Made by a program: the position numbers and the translations under genes. From assembly GCA_905210415.1 (NCBI GenBank), contig CAJLWM010000035.1:1-23017 (forward strand): DNA of 23,017 nt, given 5' to 3'. Below are positions 6,643 to 15,209 of this stretch, one piece after another. Below the pieces are notes generated by a model that worked only from the letters and a program-made list of their open reading frames with translations, ran no database searches and was not told the origin of the DNA. Numbering within the stretch: position 1 is the stretch's first letter; each line of letters opens with the position of its first letter. This stretch comes from an uncultured Prevotellaceae bacterium (lineage in GTDB: Bacteria; Bacteroidota; Bacteroidia; Bacteroidales; Muribaculaceae).

Positions 6643-7335
6643 ATGAAGAAGATTGTTATCTCTACAGGCGCCGGCATGAGCGCAGAAAGCGGCATCAAAA
6701 CATTTCGCGACGCCGACGGACTTTGGGAGAACTACCCAGTAATGGAAGTGGCAAGCCACACGGGCTTCCTAAAAAACCCAGAACTTATTCACACGTTCTA
6801 CAACGGACTACGCAAAAAGCTCGTTGAAGCCAAGCCTAACGCCGCACACTACGCCCTCGCCGAACTCGAGAAAGACTTCGACGTGCAAATCATCACCCAA
6901 AACGTAGACGACCTGCACGAACGCGCCGGCAGCACCAAAGTGCTTCACCTGCATGGCGAACTGATGAAGATGCAATCGCTCAAAAACGAAACCCACGTCT
7001 ACACCCTCTCGCCCGACAACCTCGAGACAAGCACCGCCACACGCGACAAATACGGCGACCCTGTGCGACCGTTCATAGTGTTCTTTGAGGAGGCCGTGCC
7101 CAACTTCACACCGGCAATGCATCTGGTGCAAGACGCCGACATATTTGTGGTTATCGGCACATCGCTCGTGGTGTATCCGGCAGCAAGCCTTATCAACTGC
7201 ACACGCCCAGGCACACCAATCTACTACATCGACCCAAAACCAGCCAACATATCGATGCCAAACCTGCACGTGATAGCCAAACCAGCCACCCAGGGAGTGA
7301 AAGAATTGGTGGAAATACTCAAGCAACAACTCTAA
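6643..7335 (+). CDS. Sir2-family NAD-dependent protein deacylase lacking the zinc-binding cysteines
   Basis: A 230-residue short bacterial sirtuin. The NAD-binding Rossmann fold shows GAGMSAESGIKTFRD (9-23), QNVDDLH (86-92), the catalytic His H104 in HLHGE, and GTSLVVYPAASL (172-183). It would remove acyl groups from lysines using NAD. Three features differ from E. coli CobB or SIRT5. First, the two CxxC zinc pairs are absent; the only Cys is C186, and the zinc-module position (about 107-140) holds a short Cys-free segment. Second, the Tyr-x-x-Arg pair that binds acidic acyl groups reads FYNGLR: Tyr53 is kept but the Arg position is Leu56. Third, the usual WFGE reads FFEE. Zinc-less sirtuins are, as I recall, common in Bacteroidota, but the Leu56 and FFEE changes may alter acyl specificity. 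It is transcribed alone between pckA and the dcw cluster. Confidence 0.92.
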   Translation: MKKIVISTGAGMSAESGIKTFRDADGLWENYPVMEVASHTGFLKNPELIHTFYNGLRKKLVEAKPNAAHYALAELEKDFDVQIITQNVDDLHERAGSTKVLHLHGELMKMQSLKNETHVYTLSPDNLETSTATRDKYGDPVRPFIVFFEEAVPNFTPAMHLVQDADIFVVIGTSLVVYPAASLINCTRPGTPIYYIDPKPANISMPNLHVIAKPATQGVKELVEILKQQL

Positions 7336-7628
7336 TTGCACCCCTGCTCTACCCTCTTCTACGCGCCACACAAGAGGCGTAAGGAGACCCTTCACATTTA
7401 CAAACGCAAATCAGCCTCAATATGCGCACTTACACGCTCATTATTAAGGTTGTTAATAACTTTTTGGCAAAAAATCAAATTCCGATATGTAAACTCAGCG
7501 GAATTATTCCTATCTTTACGGCGGAATATCGGGTGTATTGTACCCTTTTGTATAACTAATACATTATCAGTGTATTACACCATAATGATTGAATTAGAGA
7601 TTGATTTGAATTTGTAAATCTATTTTAT
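7336..7628. other. Non-coding region upstream of the dcw cluster; no mraZ
   Basis: These 293 bp carry no credible gene. The only plus-strand frame (7336-7617) has none of the MraZ sequence features and is AT-rich at its 3' half. A weak -7-like TATCTTTA (7511-7518) is the best promoter candidate for rsmH, without a clear -33 partner. Several TGTAT/ATACA words cluster at 7530-7580 (see the palindrome entry). Confidence 0.6.
7557..7577. promoter_or_regulatory. Perfect palindrome upstream of rsmH, possible operator
   Basis: TAATACA (7557-7563) and TGTATTA (7571-7577) are perfect inverted repeats around a 7-base centre, 52 bp before the rsmH start codon. TGTAT AACTA ATACA (7549-7563) overlaps it as another inverted repeat. 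The right half shares AGTGTATTA with the operator candidate at 4423. Binding protein unknown; it could also be a chance AT-rich palindrome. Confidence 0.4.
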
Positions 7629-8537
7629 ATGGGCGAAATCACATATCACACACCGGCACTGCTCAACGAGTGCATCGACGGACTGGATATTAAACCCGAC
7701 GGCACTTATGTCGACGTCACCTTTGGCGGCGGCGGTCATTCGCGTGCCATCGTGCAAAATCTCGGCGCCAACGGACACCTATATGGTTTCGACCAAGACA
7801 TGGACGCCTATGCCAACCGCATCGACGATCCACGGTTTACATTCGTACACAGCAACTTCGCTTTTCTATCAAATTTTATGCGCTACCACGGCGTGGAAGG
7901 CGTTGACGGCATACTCGCCGACCTTGGCGTGTCGTTTCACCACTTCGACGACAAGGAACGCGGCTTCTCGTTTCGCTTCGACGGCAACCTCGACATGCGC
8001 ATGAATCAAGACAGCAAACGCGACGCAAAAGCCATCCTACAAGAATATTCCGAGGAACAACTCGCCAACATTCTCTATCTCTACGGCGAACTCAAGCAAT
8101 CGCGACGCATGGCGGCTGCCATAGTGAAAGCCCGCAACAAGACACCGCTCACCACTGTGCAGCAACTGCTCGACGTGGTGCGACCATTCATCAAGCCTCA
8201 ACACGAGAAGAAAGAACTCGCGCAAGTGTTTCAAGCGCTGCGCATCGAAGTGAACGACGAAATATCGGTGCTCAAAGCCCTGCTCACCCAATCGCTGAAG
8301 GTGCTCAAGCCCGGCGGACGACTCGTGATAATCACCTACCACTCGCTGGAAGACCGACTGGTGAAAAACTTCTTTCGAAGCGGCAACGTGGAGGGAAAAA
8401 TGGAAAAAGACTTCTTCGGACGCGTAGACACGCCATTCAAGTTGGTCAACAACAAGGTGATTGTGCCAAGCGACGAGGAGGTGGAGCGAAACCCACGCTC
8501 ACGATCAGCAAAACTAAGAATAGCCACACGACTATAA
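7629..8537 (+). CDS. rsmH: 16S rRNA (cytosine(1402)-N(4))-methyltransferase
   Basis: A 302-residue MraW/RsmH protein of normal length. HTPALLNECIDGL (7-19) opens the protein. The SAM-binding motif I is YVDVTFGGGGHSRAI (27-41), with the acidic residue of GFDQDMDA following. The family hallmark ADLGVSFHHFDDKERGFSF spans 97-115 and is followed by GNLDMRM. Near the C-terminus GGRLVIITYHSLEDRLVK is another family signature. It methylates N4 of C1402 in 16S rRNA, in the ribosomal P site. It is the first gene of the dcw cluster here; in most bacteria mraZ precedes it. The gene lies 32 bp before the ftsL-like gene. Confidence 0.97.
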   Translation: MGEITYHTPALLNECIDGLDIKPDGTYVDVTFGGGGHSRAIVQNLGANGHLYGFDQDMDAYANRIDDPRFTFVHSNFAFLSNFMRYHGVEGVDGILADLGVSFHHFDDKERGFSFRFDGNLDMRMNQDSKRDAKAILQEYSEEQLANILYLYGELKQSRRMAAAIVKARNKTPLTTVQQLLDVVRPFIKPQHEKKELAQVFQALRIEVNDEISVLKALLTQSLKVLKPGGRLVIITYHSLEDRLVKNFFRSGNVEGKMEKDFFGRVDTPFKLVNNKVIVPSDEEVERNPRSRSAKLRIATRL

Positions 8538-8569
8538 CACACTGAGGAAAAATCATATAATCAAGCATC

Positions 8570-8938
8570 ATGGCAAAAAAGGAGAACATAGAATCTGACA
8601 ACAAACGACAACCACTGCAAGAATCACGCAGCGAACACTTGTTTGTGCGCCTCTACAAAGGTCAGATTGTGCCTTATCACTTCTTTAAACGACACTGGAT
8701 GCTCGTGGTGGTGGTAATATCAATGATATTGATGTCTATTGCCAACAAATATGATTGCCAATCAAAAATCACTGAAATAAAACACCTCGAAAAAGACTTG
8801 CTCGTGGAGCAAGCCAATAGAGTGGACGCAAGCGCTCGCTACAACTCGCTCATCCGCGAGAGCAGCATGAAGCGACTCGTAGACACTATGCGCATCGATC
8901 TCATTTCACCAGAAAGCCCATCTTTCAATCTCAAATAG
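8570..8938 (+). CDS. FtsL-like cell division protein
   Basis: A 122-residue bitopic membrane protein: a basic cytoplasmic N-terminus (1-41), one membrane helix at about 42-58 (HWMLVVVVISMILMSIA), then a heptad-like periplasmic stretch at about 62-100 predicted to form a coiled coil. This topology and its place between rsmH and ftsI identify it as the Bacteroidota FtsL equivalent; sequence similarity to E. coli FtsL is weak, as usual for the family. It should pair with the FtsB/DivIC protein, encoded elsewhere, and with FtsQ to activate FtsW-FtsI. Its stop codon is one base before the ftsI start, suggesting translational coupling. Confidence 0.88.
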   Translation: MAKKENIESDNKRQPLQESRSEHLFVRLYKGQIVPYHFFKRHWMLVVVVISMILMSIANKYDCQSKITEIKHLEKDLLVEQANRVDASARYNSLIRESSMKRLVDTMRIDLISPESPSFNLK

Positions 8939-8939
8939 T

Positions 8940-11009
8940 ATGAAGCAGAACAACAAGAGAAACATAATATTCCGATTTGAGCTGGTGATAGCATTGATGC
9001 TGATATTCTCCTTCCTCATATTTCTGGAGCTCCTGCGCACCACATGGATTTCTAGCGACAAATGGAACGAGAAAGCCGAAAGCCTCATCACTAAGGAAAG
9101 CCTTATCGTGCCTAAGCGCGGCAATATCTATAGTGACAACGGAAGCATTCTCGCTGCCGACATATCGTTTTTCAACGCTTGCATCGACTTCAAGTCGGAG
9201 GGACTCGACGATAAAATGATGCGCGACTCCATCCCCGTGCTCAGCGACAGCCTTGCCAACTTCCGACCAGGCAAGTCGGCTCGCGAATGGCGCACTGCGC
9301 TTGAGGAGCAACTCAACAAGCGCACCAACCGCGCATTCACTCTATTCACCAAGCTCACCAACAACGACGTGAAACGCCTGCGCACATTCCCTTTCCTAAA
9401 GGGGAAACGCAACAAAACCGGCTTCTACACCACGTCGATGGTGTCGCGCACCAAGCCTTTCGGCTCAATGGCTTCGCGAAGCATAGGTAGCGTGGGCGAG
9501 AACGACGAACACGAAATACATGGCCGCTCTGGTCTGGAGATGGCGCTCGACAAATATCTCTATGGCAAAAAGGGTGTATACGAGAAGGTGCAAGTGACCA
9601 CCGGTATGGCTAACACCGTGAAAGAGCCAGCCGTACCCGGCTACGACGTCACCACCACCATCAACGTTGCCCTGCAGGACATCGTGGAGGAAGAACTATC
9701 TAAACAACTGCTTGAATGCGACGCTCAATGGGGCACCGCAGTGCTTATGGAAGTGTCTACCGGCGAAATAAAAGCCATCAGCAACCTGGAGTGGAACGCC
9801 AAAGAAAACAACTATGTGGAGGGCGTAAACCACGCGGTGCTTGGCTACGAACCGGGCTCAATCATGAAACCGATAACCATGATGATGGCTCTCGAAGACG
9901 GATTGGTGAGCGATATCAACGCGCCTATTGTCACCGGTCGCTCGGTGATCTACGAAGGCCGAGCCATCAACGACCCTCACGGCGGTGACGCACTCACGCC
10001 ACGCCAAATCATGGAGACGTCGTCAAACATCGGTATGTCGAAAATCATCACTTCAGGATTTTCAAAAGATAAGAAATACGCCAAAAGCCCAGGTAAATTC
10101 CGCGACCGTCTGGAAGAGATGGGCTTCTTCGAACCATTCAACACCGGCATCGCAGGTGAGCAACTGCCTCGCGTGGCACGACTGGGCAACAAGCGCGCCG
10201 ACCGCATTGCGCTCACCCGCATGGCTTATGGCTACTCTACACTCATCCCGCCACTGCGCACCCTCGCCATGTATAACGCCATTGCCAACCATGGCCGATA
10301 TGTGCGTCCGCACTTGGTAAAGAAATTCTCGCGCGCTGGCGAGCCAGACTCGATTGTGCCAGTGACGTATGTGCGCCAACACGTGTGCGACTCGGTCAAC
10401 GCCGAGAAACTCAAGATTATGCTTCACGACGTGGTTTGGGGCCAACACGGCACCGGACGCTCACTCAAGGACGAAAAAGTGGAACTTGCGGGTAAAACCG
10501 GCACCTGCTACACCACCAAAGAGGGTCGCTACACCACCACCAAGCGTTTGGCATTCTGCGGATTTTTCCCTTATCAAAATCCTAAGTACTCATGCATCGT
10601 GGTGATGCTCGGCGCCAACCGCGGCGCTGCCGGCAGTAGCGGACGCGTGATGCTTGAAGTGGCAAAGAAGATGTATGCCCACGGGCTGCTCGGGCTGGAA
10701 GCAAAGTCAGTAACCGTAGAAAAGCCTGCTGCCGCAACTATATATGCCTCCGACCACAACGACCTTCACCGCCGCGTGACATCGTCGCTCGGCATCAGCG
10801 GAGCGAAATCGTTCGCCTCACCCAAGGCGGCTGCCAAAGGTGGAGTACCAAACGTGAAAGGGCTTAGCGCACGCGAAGCCATAGCGCAACTTGAGAGCGC
10901 CGGATTGGTGGTGCGCCTGCACGGCAACGGCTACGTTACCAAGCAAAGCATCACTCCAGGCACAGCATATAAGCGAGGTCAACACATCGACCTGCTATTG
11001 AGAAATTGA
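8940..11009 (+). CDS. ftsI: Septal peptidoglycan transpeptidase (class B PBP, PASTA-containing)
   Basis: A 689-residue class B penicillin-binding protein. A membrane helix at about 10-32 anchors it. The N-terminal pedestal begins with VPKRGNIYSDNGSILA (57-72). Transpeptidase motifs are SIMK (307-310, catalytic Ser307), SSN (361-363) and KTG (519-521). A linker rich in Ala and Lys leads to one PASTA domain (about 634-688), starting VPNVKGLSAREAIAQL. It crosslinks septal peptidoglycan with FtsW as glycosyltransferase partner and is a target of beta-lactams. A single PASTA domain is usual for Bacteroidota FtsI but absent from E. coli FtsI. It follows the ftsL-like gene by one base and precedes murE by 30 bp. 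Confidence 0.96.
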   Translation: MKQNNKRNIIFRFELVIALMLIFSFLIFLELLRTTWISSDKWNEKAESLITKESLIVPKRGNIYSDNGSILAADISFFNACIDFKSEGLDDKMMRDSIPVLSDSLANFRPGKSAREWRTALEEQLNKRTNRAFTLFTKLTNNDVKRLRTFPFLKGKRNKTGFYTTSMVSRTKPFGSMASRSIGSVGENDEHEIHGRSGLEMALDKYLYGKKGVYEKVQVTTGMANTVKEPAVPGYDVTTTINVALQDIVEEELSKQLLECDAQWGTAVLMEVSTGEIKAISNLEWNAKENNYVEGVNHAVLGYEPGSIMKPITMMMALEDGLVSDINAPIVTGRSVIYEGRAINDPHGGDALTPRQIMETSSNIGMSKIITSGFSKDKKYAKSPGKFRDRLEEMGFFEPFNTGIAGEQLPRVARLGNKRADRIALTRMAYGYSTLIPPLRTLAMYNAIANHGRYVRPHLVKKFSRAGEPDSIVPVTYVRQHVCDSVNAEKLKIMLHDVVWGQHGTGRSLKDEKVELAGKTGTCYTTKEGRYTTTKRLAFCGFFPYQNPKYSCIVVMLGANRGAAGSSGRVMLEVAKKMYAHGLLGLEAKSVTVEKPAAATIYASDHNDLHRRVTSSLGISGAKSFASPKAAAKGGVPNVKGLSAREAIAQLESAGLVVRLHGNGYVTKQSITPGTAYKRGQHIDLLLRN

Positions 11010-11039
11010 CAGACAACATACTTTTTATATAACATAGAT

Positions 11040-12506
11040 ATGATGAAATCACTCCGACAAATAATACAAAGCATCAAGCCCATACAGATAGTGGGCAATG
11101 CCGACGTAGCCATTAGCGACGTGGTGTGCGATAGCCGCAAAGCCGCAAAGGGTTCGCTTTTCGTGGCTGTCAATGGCGTGGCTGTAGATGCCCACCAATT
11201 CATACCCAACGTGGTAGCAGCAGGTGCATCTGCCGTAGTGTGCGAGCATCTGCCTGAGCAAATCAGCGACGATGTGACTTTTGTAGTGGTGAAAAACAGC
11301 ACCGAAGCGCTTCCGTTTATCGCTGGCGAGTGGTACGACCACCCTTCTGAACACCTCACTCTGGTGGGTGTGACCGGCACTAACGGCAAAACCACCATCG
11401 CCACTCTGCTCTATGAAATGGCAGAACTGATGGTATATAAGGCTGGATTGCTCTCTACCGTGCGAAATATCATCCACAAGAGCGAGCAAGATGCCAAGCA
11501 GACCACCCCTGACCCTCTCACACTCAACCAACTCTTGCACGAGATGGTGGAGCAGGGTTGCGAATACGCATTTATGGAGGTGAGCAGCCACTCTTGCGTG
11601 CAACACCGCATCAACGGCCTGCACTTTAAGGGAGGCATTTTCACCAACCTCACTCGCGATCACCTCGACTTCCACAAGACTATGGACAACTATATCCATG
11701 CAAAGAAATCGTTCTTCGACGGACTGCAAGCCGACGCTTTCGCCATCACCAACATCGACGACAAGCAAGGCCTCACAATGACACAAAACACCAAGGCGCA
11801 ATGCCGCACCTACTCGTTGCGCGCACTTGCCGACTATAAATGCCGCATCGTGGAGAGCCGCCTCAACGGCACCTCGCTCAACATCAACGGCAAGGACCTT
11901 GAGGTGATGTTTACCGGCAAATTCAATGCCTACAACCTCACAGCCGTGTATGGCACATGCCTTATGCTTGGCTGGCAAGAGGACGACGTGCTCGTGAAGA
12001 TGAGCCTGCTCGTGCCTGTGGCCGGACGTTTCCAGACATTCCTTTCGCCTCGCGGCTACACAGCTGTGGTTGACTATGCCCACACCCCCGACGCAATCGT
12101 CAATGTGCTTTCAAGCATCAAGGAAGTACTCGGCAATAAGGGCGAAATTATCACCGTGGTGGGTTGTGGCGGCAATCGCGATGCCGGCAAGCGACCTATC
12201 ATGGCTCGCGAAGCAGCTCAGCGCAGCAACCGTGTGATTCTCACAAGCGACAACCCTCGCTTTGAAGACCCTGAAGCAATCCTAAAGGATATGCAAGCGG
12301 GCCTCGACGACGACACTCGCAGCAAAGCGCTCACCATCACCGACCGACGCGAAGCCATACGCGTGGCATGCCAACTCGCCAATGCCGGCGACGTGGTGCT
12401 TGTGGCTGGCAAGGGTCATGAGACATATCAAGAAGTGAAGGGTGTTAAGCACCACTTCGACGACAGAGAAGTTATCAACAGCATTTTCCAAGACGAAAAA
12501 GCATAA
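11040..12506 (+). CDS. murE: UDP-MurNAc-L-Ala-D-Glu:meso-DAP ligase
   Basis: A 488-residue Mur ligase. The ATP-binding P-loop is VTGTNGKTT (111-119). The carbamylated lysine is predicted as K222 in YIHAKKSFF. GNRDAGKRPIM (378-388) and the substrate motif DNPR (404-407, in TSDNPRFEDP) follow. DNPR is diagnostic of diaminopimelate-adding enzymes; lysine-adding MurE has a different sequence there. It adds the third residue of the stem peptide in the cytoplasm. The start was taken as the first of two adjacent ATG codons (11040, 11043); either is possible. GRFQTFL replaces the usual GRFE-type sequence, a minor variation. Confidence 0.97.
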   Translation: MMKSLRQIIQSIKPIQIVGNADVAISDVVCDSRKAAKGSLFVAVNGVAVDAHQFIPNVVAAGASAVVCEHLPEQISDDVTFVVVKNSTEALPFIAGEWYDHPSEHLTLVGVTGTNGKTTIATLLYEMAELMVYKAGLLSTVRNIIHKSEQDAKQTTPDPLTLNQLLHEMVEQGCEYAFMEVSSHSCVQHRINGLHFKGGIFTNLTRDHLDFHKTMDNYIHAKKSFFDGLQADAFAITNIDDKQGLTMTQNTKAQCRTYSLRALADYKCRIVESRLNGTSLNINGKDLEVMFTGKFNAYNLTAVYGTCLMLGWQEDDVLVKMSLLVPVAGRFQTFLSPRGYTAVVDYAHTPDAIVNVLSSIKEVLGNKGEIITVVGCGGNRDAGKRPIMAREAAQRSNRVILTSDNPRFEDPEAILKDMQAGLDDDTRSKALTITDRREAIRVACQLANAGDVVLVAGKGHETYQEVKGVKHHFDDREVINSIFQDEKA

Positions 12507-12532
12507 ACTCCACATATTAATTGTAAATAAGC

Positions 12533-13795
12533 ATGTTATACAGTCTTTACGAATTACTCAGCAGCTACGACATCCCTGGAGGTAGACTCATGTCGTATAT
12601 AACATTCCGATCGGGCGTTGCACTCGTGCTCTCGCTATTTATCTCCATCGTCATCGGACGCCGCATCATCAATCGCCTGCAACTGATGCAGGTGGGAGAA
12701 ATCGTGCGCGACCTCGGGCTCGAAGGACAAATGAGCAAGAAAGGCACACCTACGATGGGCGGTATCATCATTATCATTGCCATAGTGGTGCCATGTCTGC
12801 TTGTCGGCAACCTCTCTAACGTGTATATGCTGCTAATGATATTCTCCACAATCTGGCTCGGCTGCCTGGGCTTCGCCGACGACTACCTGAAAATCGCCCG
12901 CAACAACAAGGACGGCCTGAAGGGCAAGTTTAAGATTGTAGGTCAAGTGGGACTCGGACTCGTGGTGGGCGTCACTATGTATCTCAGCCCCGACATCGTG
13001 ATGCGCGAAAACGTGGAGGTGGTAAACCGCGAAAGCAAAGAAGTGGTTATCAGCCACAAAACCACCAACGAGAAAGCCACACAGACCACCATCCCATTTG
13101 TGAAGAACAACAACTTCGACTATGCTTCGTGCACCAAGTGGCTTGGCAAACACGCACAGACCGGCGGATGGATACTCTTCATCCTCGTCACCATATTCGT
13201 AATCACAGCCGTGAGCAACGGTGCCAACCTCACCGACGGACTCGACGGTCTCTGCACAGGCACCTCGGCGGTGATAGGCGTGGCACTTGCCATAATGTGC
13301 TATCTGGGAGGCAACGTGATATATTCAAGTTACCTCAACATCATGTATATACCAAACAGCGCAGAGCTGGTGGTGTTTGCCGCCGCATTCATCGGTGCCA
13401 CCATCGGTTTCCTTTGGTATAACTCATTCCCTGCGCAAGTGTTTATGGGCGACACCGGCAGCCTCACGCTGGGTGGACTGATTGCCGTGTTTGCCATCCT
13501 CATCCGCAAGGAATTGCTCATTCCTATCCTATGCGCCATCTTCTTCGTTGAAGACCTCTCTGTAATGATACAGGTGGCTTACTTCAAATACACCAAGCGA
13601 CGCACTGGCGTGGGACGACGCATCTTCAAGATGACACCTCTGCACCACCACTTCCAGAAACCTGGCAATGCTGGCATCGACGCCATCATTCAGCGCCCGC
13701 TGCAAGCCATCCCAGAATCAAAGATTGTGATGAGATTCACTCTCGTGGCAATATTCCTGGCTGTGGTGACATTCGTAACACTCAAGATTAGATAA
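12533..13795 (+). CDS. mraY: Phospho-N-acetylmuramoyl-pentapeptide transferase
   Basis: A 420-residue polytopic membrane enzyme, about 60 residues longer than E. coli MraY. It transfers phospho-MurNAc-pentapeptide to undecaprenyl phosphate to make lipid I on the inner leaflet. Cytoplasmic active-site loops are intact: KKGTPTMGG (69-77), GFADDYLKI (113-121, with the DD pair at 116-117), NLTDGLDGL (232-240) and PLHHHF (369-374). Much of the extra length is a polar insertion at about 157-210 in the periplasmic loop between membrane helices 4 and 5, a position that is a short beta-hairpin in other MraY proteins. The rest is at the N-terminus. Such longer MraY proteins are known from Bacteroidota. 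It begins 26 bp after murE. Confidence 0.97.
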   Translation: MLYSLYELLSSYDIPGGRLMSYITFRSGVALVLSLFISIVIGRRIINRLQLMQVGEIVRDLGLEGQMSKKGTPTMGGIIIIIAIVVPCLLVGNLSNVYMLLMIFSTIWLGCLGFADDYLKIARNNKDGLKGKFKIVGQVGLGLVVGVTMYLSPDIVMRENVEVVNRESKEVVISHKTTNEKATQTTIPFVKNNNFDYASCTKWLGKHAQTGGWILFILVTIFVITAVSNGANLTDGLDGLCTGTSAVIGVALAIMCYLGGNVIYSSYLNIMYIPNSAELVVFAAAFIGATIGFLWYNSFPAQVFMGDTGSLTLGGLIAVFAILIRKELLIPILCAIFFVEDLSVMIQVAYFKYTKRRTGVGRRIFKMTPLHHHFQKPGNAGIDAIIQRPLQAIPESKIVMRFTLVAIFLAVVTFVTLKIR

Positions 13796-13833
13796 GAAAA
13801 TCCACAAAAGTATCACATAAACAATTTCACGTT

Positions 13834-15180
13834 ATGGATAACAAGAAAAGAATAGTTGTATTAGGAGGCGGCGAAAGCGGCGCAGGCGCTGCTGTGCTCG
13901 CCAAAGTGAAAGGTTTTGAGGTTTGGCTCAGCGACATGGGCGAAATCAAGGAAAAATACAAAAACCTGCTCAACAGTTACGGCATCGATTGGGAAGAGAA
14001 ACACCACACCGAAGAAAAAATACTCGCTGCCGACGAGGTGATTAAGAGCCCGGGCATTCCTGATAAGGCTCCTATCATCCAGAAAATTCACTCAAAAAAC
14101 ATTCCGGTAATCTCCGAAATAGAGTTTGCCGGCCGATATACCGACGCCAAGATGGTGTGCATCACCGGTAGCAACGGCAAGACCACTACCACCCTGCTCA
14201 CCTACCATATTCTGCAAAGCGCAGGATTAAACGTGGGCTTGGCTGGCAACGTGGGCAATAGCCTCGCTCTGCAGGTGGCTACTGAGCATCACGACGTGTA
14301 TGTGATTGAGCTCAGCAGTTTCCAACTCGACAACATGTATGAGTTTAAGGCCAACGTGGCTGTGATATTGAATATCACCCCTGACCACCTCGACCGCTAC
14401 GACTATAAGATGGAGAACTATGTGGCTGCGAAATTCCGCATCATGCAGAATCAAACCAGCGAAGACTCATTCATCTTCTGGCAAGACGACCCAATCATCG
14501 CTGCTCAGCTCAAAAATCTCAAGACCGAAGCCCGTATGCTTCCTTTCAGCGAGCACGACGACAGCGACGCTGCAGCCTATGTACACAACGGCGAAATCGT
14601 GGTGAATGCCGGCAATGGCGCGTGGGACATCAACCGCGACGCTTTGTCGCTAAAGGGTCTGCACAACCTCTACAACTCAATGGCAGCTGCCCTTTCGGCT
14701 TCTATCCTCGACATCAAGAAGGAAACCATCCGCAAGGCTTTGTCTGACTTTCAATCGGTAGAGCACCGTCTGGAATACGTCGACACCATCGCTGGCGTGA
14801 GATATATCAACGACTCTAAGGCCACCAACGTAAACAGCACTTGGTATGCCCTCGAAAGCATGACCCAACCTACAGTGCTGATTCTCGGCGGCAAAGACAA
14901 GGGCAACGACTACACCGAAATAGAGGATTTCGTGAAGGAAAAGGTGAAAGCCATCGTTTGCCTCGGCGTTGACAACGACAAGTTGCACAAATTCTTCGAC
15001 GATAAAGTGCCTGCCATTGCCGATGCACGCAGCATGCAAGAAGCCGTGGAGAAATGCGCACAATTTGCCACAGAAGGCGACACCGTGCTGCTCTCGCCTT
15101 GCTGCGCAAGCTTCGACCTCTTCAAGAGCTACGAAGACCGCGGCGAGCAATTCAAGGCGTGCGTGAAAAATCTTAAGTAA
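13834..15180 (+). CDS. murD: UDP-N-acetylmuramoylalanine--D-glutamate ligase
   Basis: A 448-residue Mur ligase. The N-terminal UDP-binding fold begins RIVVLGGGESGAGAA (6-20), with KSPGIP at 71-76. The ATP P-loop is ITGSNGKTTTT (110-120). K200 in ENYVAAKFRIM is the likely carbamylated lysine. EHRLEYV, NDSKATN and GGKDKGNDY in the C-terminal half are typical MurD signatures. It adds D-glutamate to UDP-MurNAc-L-Ala in the cytoplasm. It lies 38 bp after mraY and 29 bp before ftsW, in the order seen in other dcw clusters. Confidence 0.97.
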   Translation: MDNKKRIVVLGGGESGAGAAVLAKVKGFEVWLSDMGEIKEKYKNLLNSYGIDWEEKHHTEEKILAADEVIKSPGIPDKAPIIQKIHSKNIPVISEIEFAGRYTDAKMVCITGSNGKTTTTLLTYHILQSAGLNVGLAGNVGNSLALQVATEHHDVYVIELSSFQLDNMYEFKANVAVILNITPDHLDRYDYKMENYVAAKFRIMQNQTSEDSFIFWQDDPIIAAQLKNLKTEARMLPFSEHDDSDAAAYVHNGEIVVNAGNGAWDINRDALSLKGLHNLYNSMAAALSASILDIKKETIRKALSDFQSVEHRLEYVDTIAGVRYINDSKATNVNSTWYALESMTQPTVLILGGKDKGNDYTEIEDFVKEKVKAIVCLGVDNDKLHKFFDDKVPAIADARSMQEAVEKCAQFATEGDTVLLSPCCASFDLFKSYEDRGEQFKACVKNLK

Positions 15181-15209
15181 GCAGTTATAGTTAATAAAAC
15201 CCTTAATAA

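Noticed and set aside
7366..7377. CCACACAAGAGG occurs here and at 22841-22852, in both cases at a hairpin loop
   Set aside because: Several 12-base matches are expected by chance in a 23-kb window, and the hairpin here is weak and has no T-tract. No further similarity extends on either side.
7336..7617. 93-residue frame as a possible degraded mraZ
   Set aside because: No MraZ sequence features are visible in this or the other frames, and the segment contains regulatory-looking AT-rich palindromes instead.
11049..12083. 344-residue minus-strand frame antisense to murE
   Set aside because: murE is intact on the plus strand with all motifs. The antisense frame is rich in His, Val and Cys with no recognisable domain, typical of the reverse complement of GC-rich codons.
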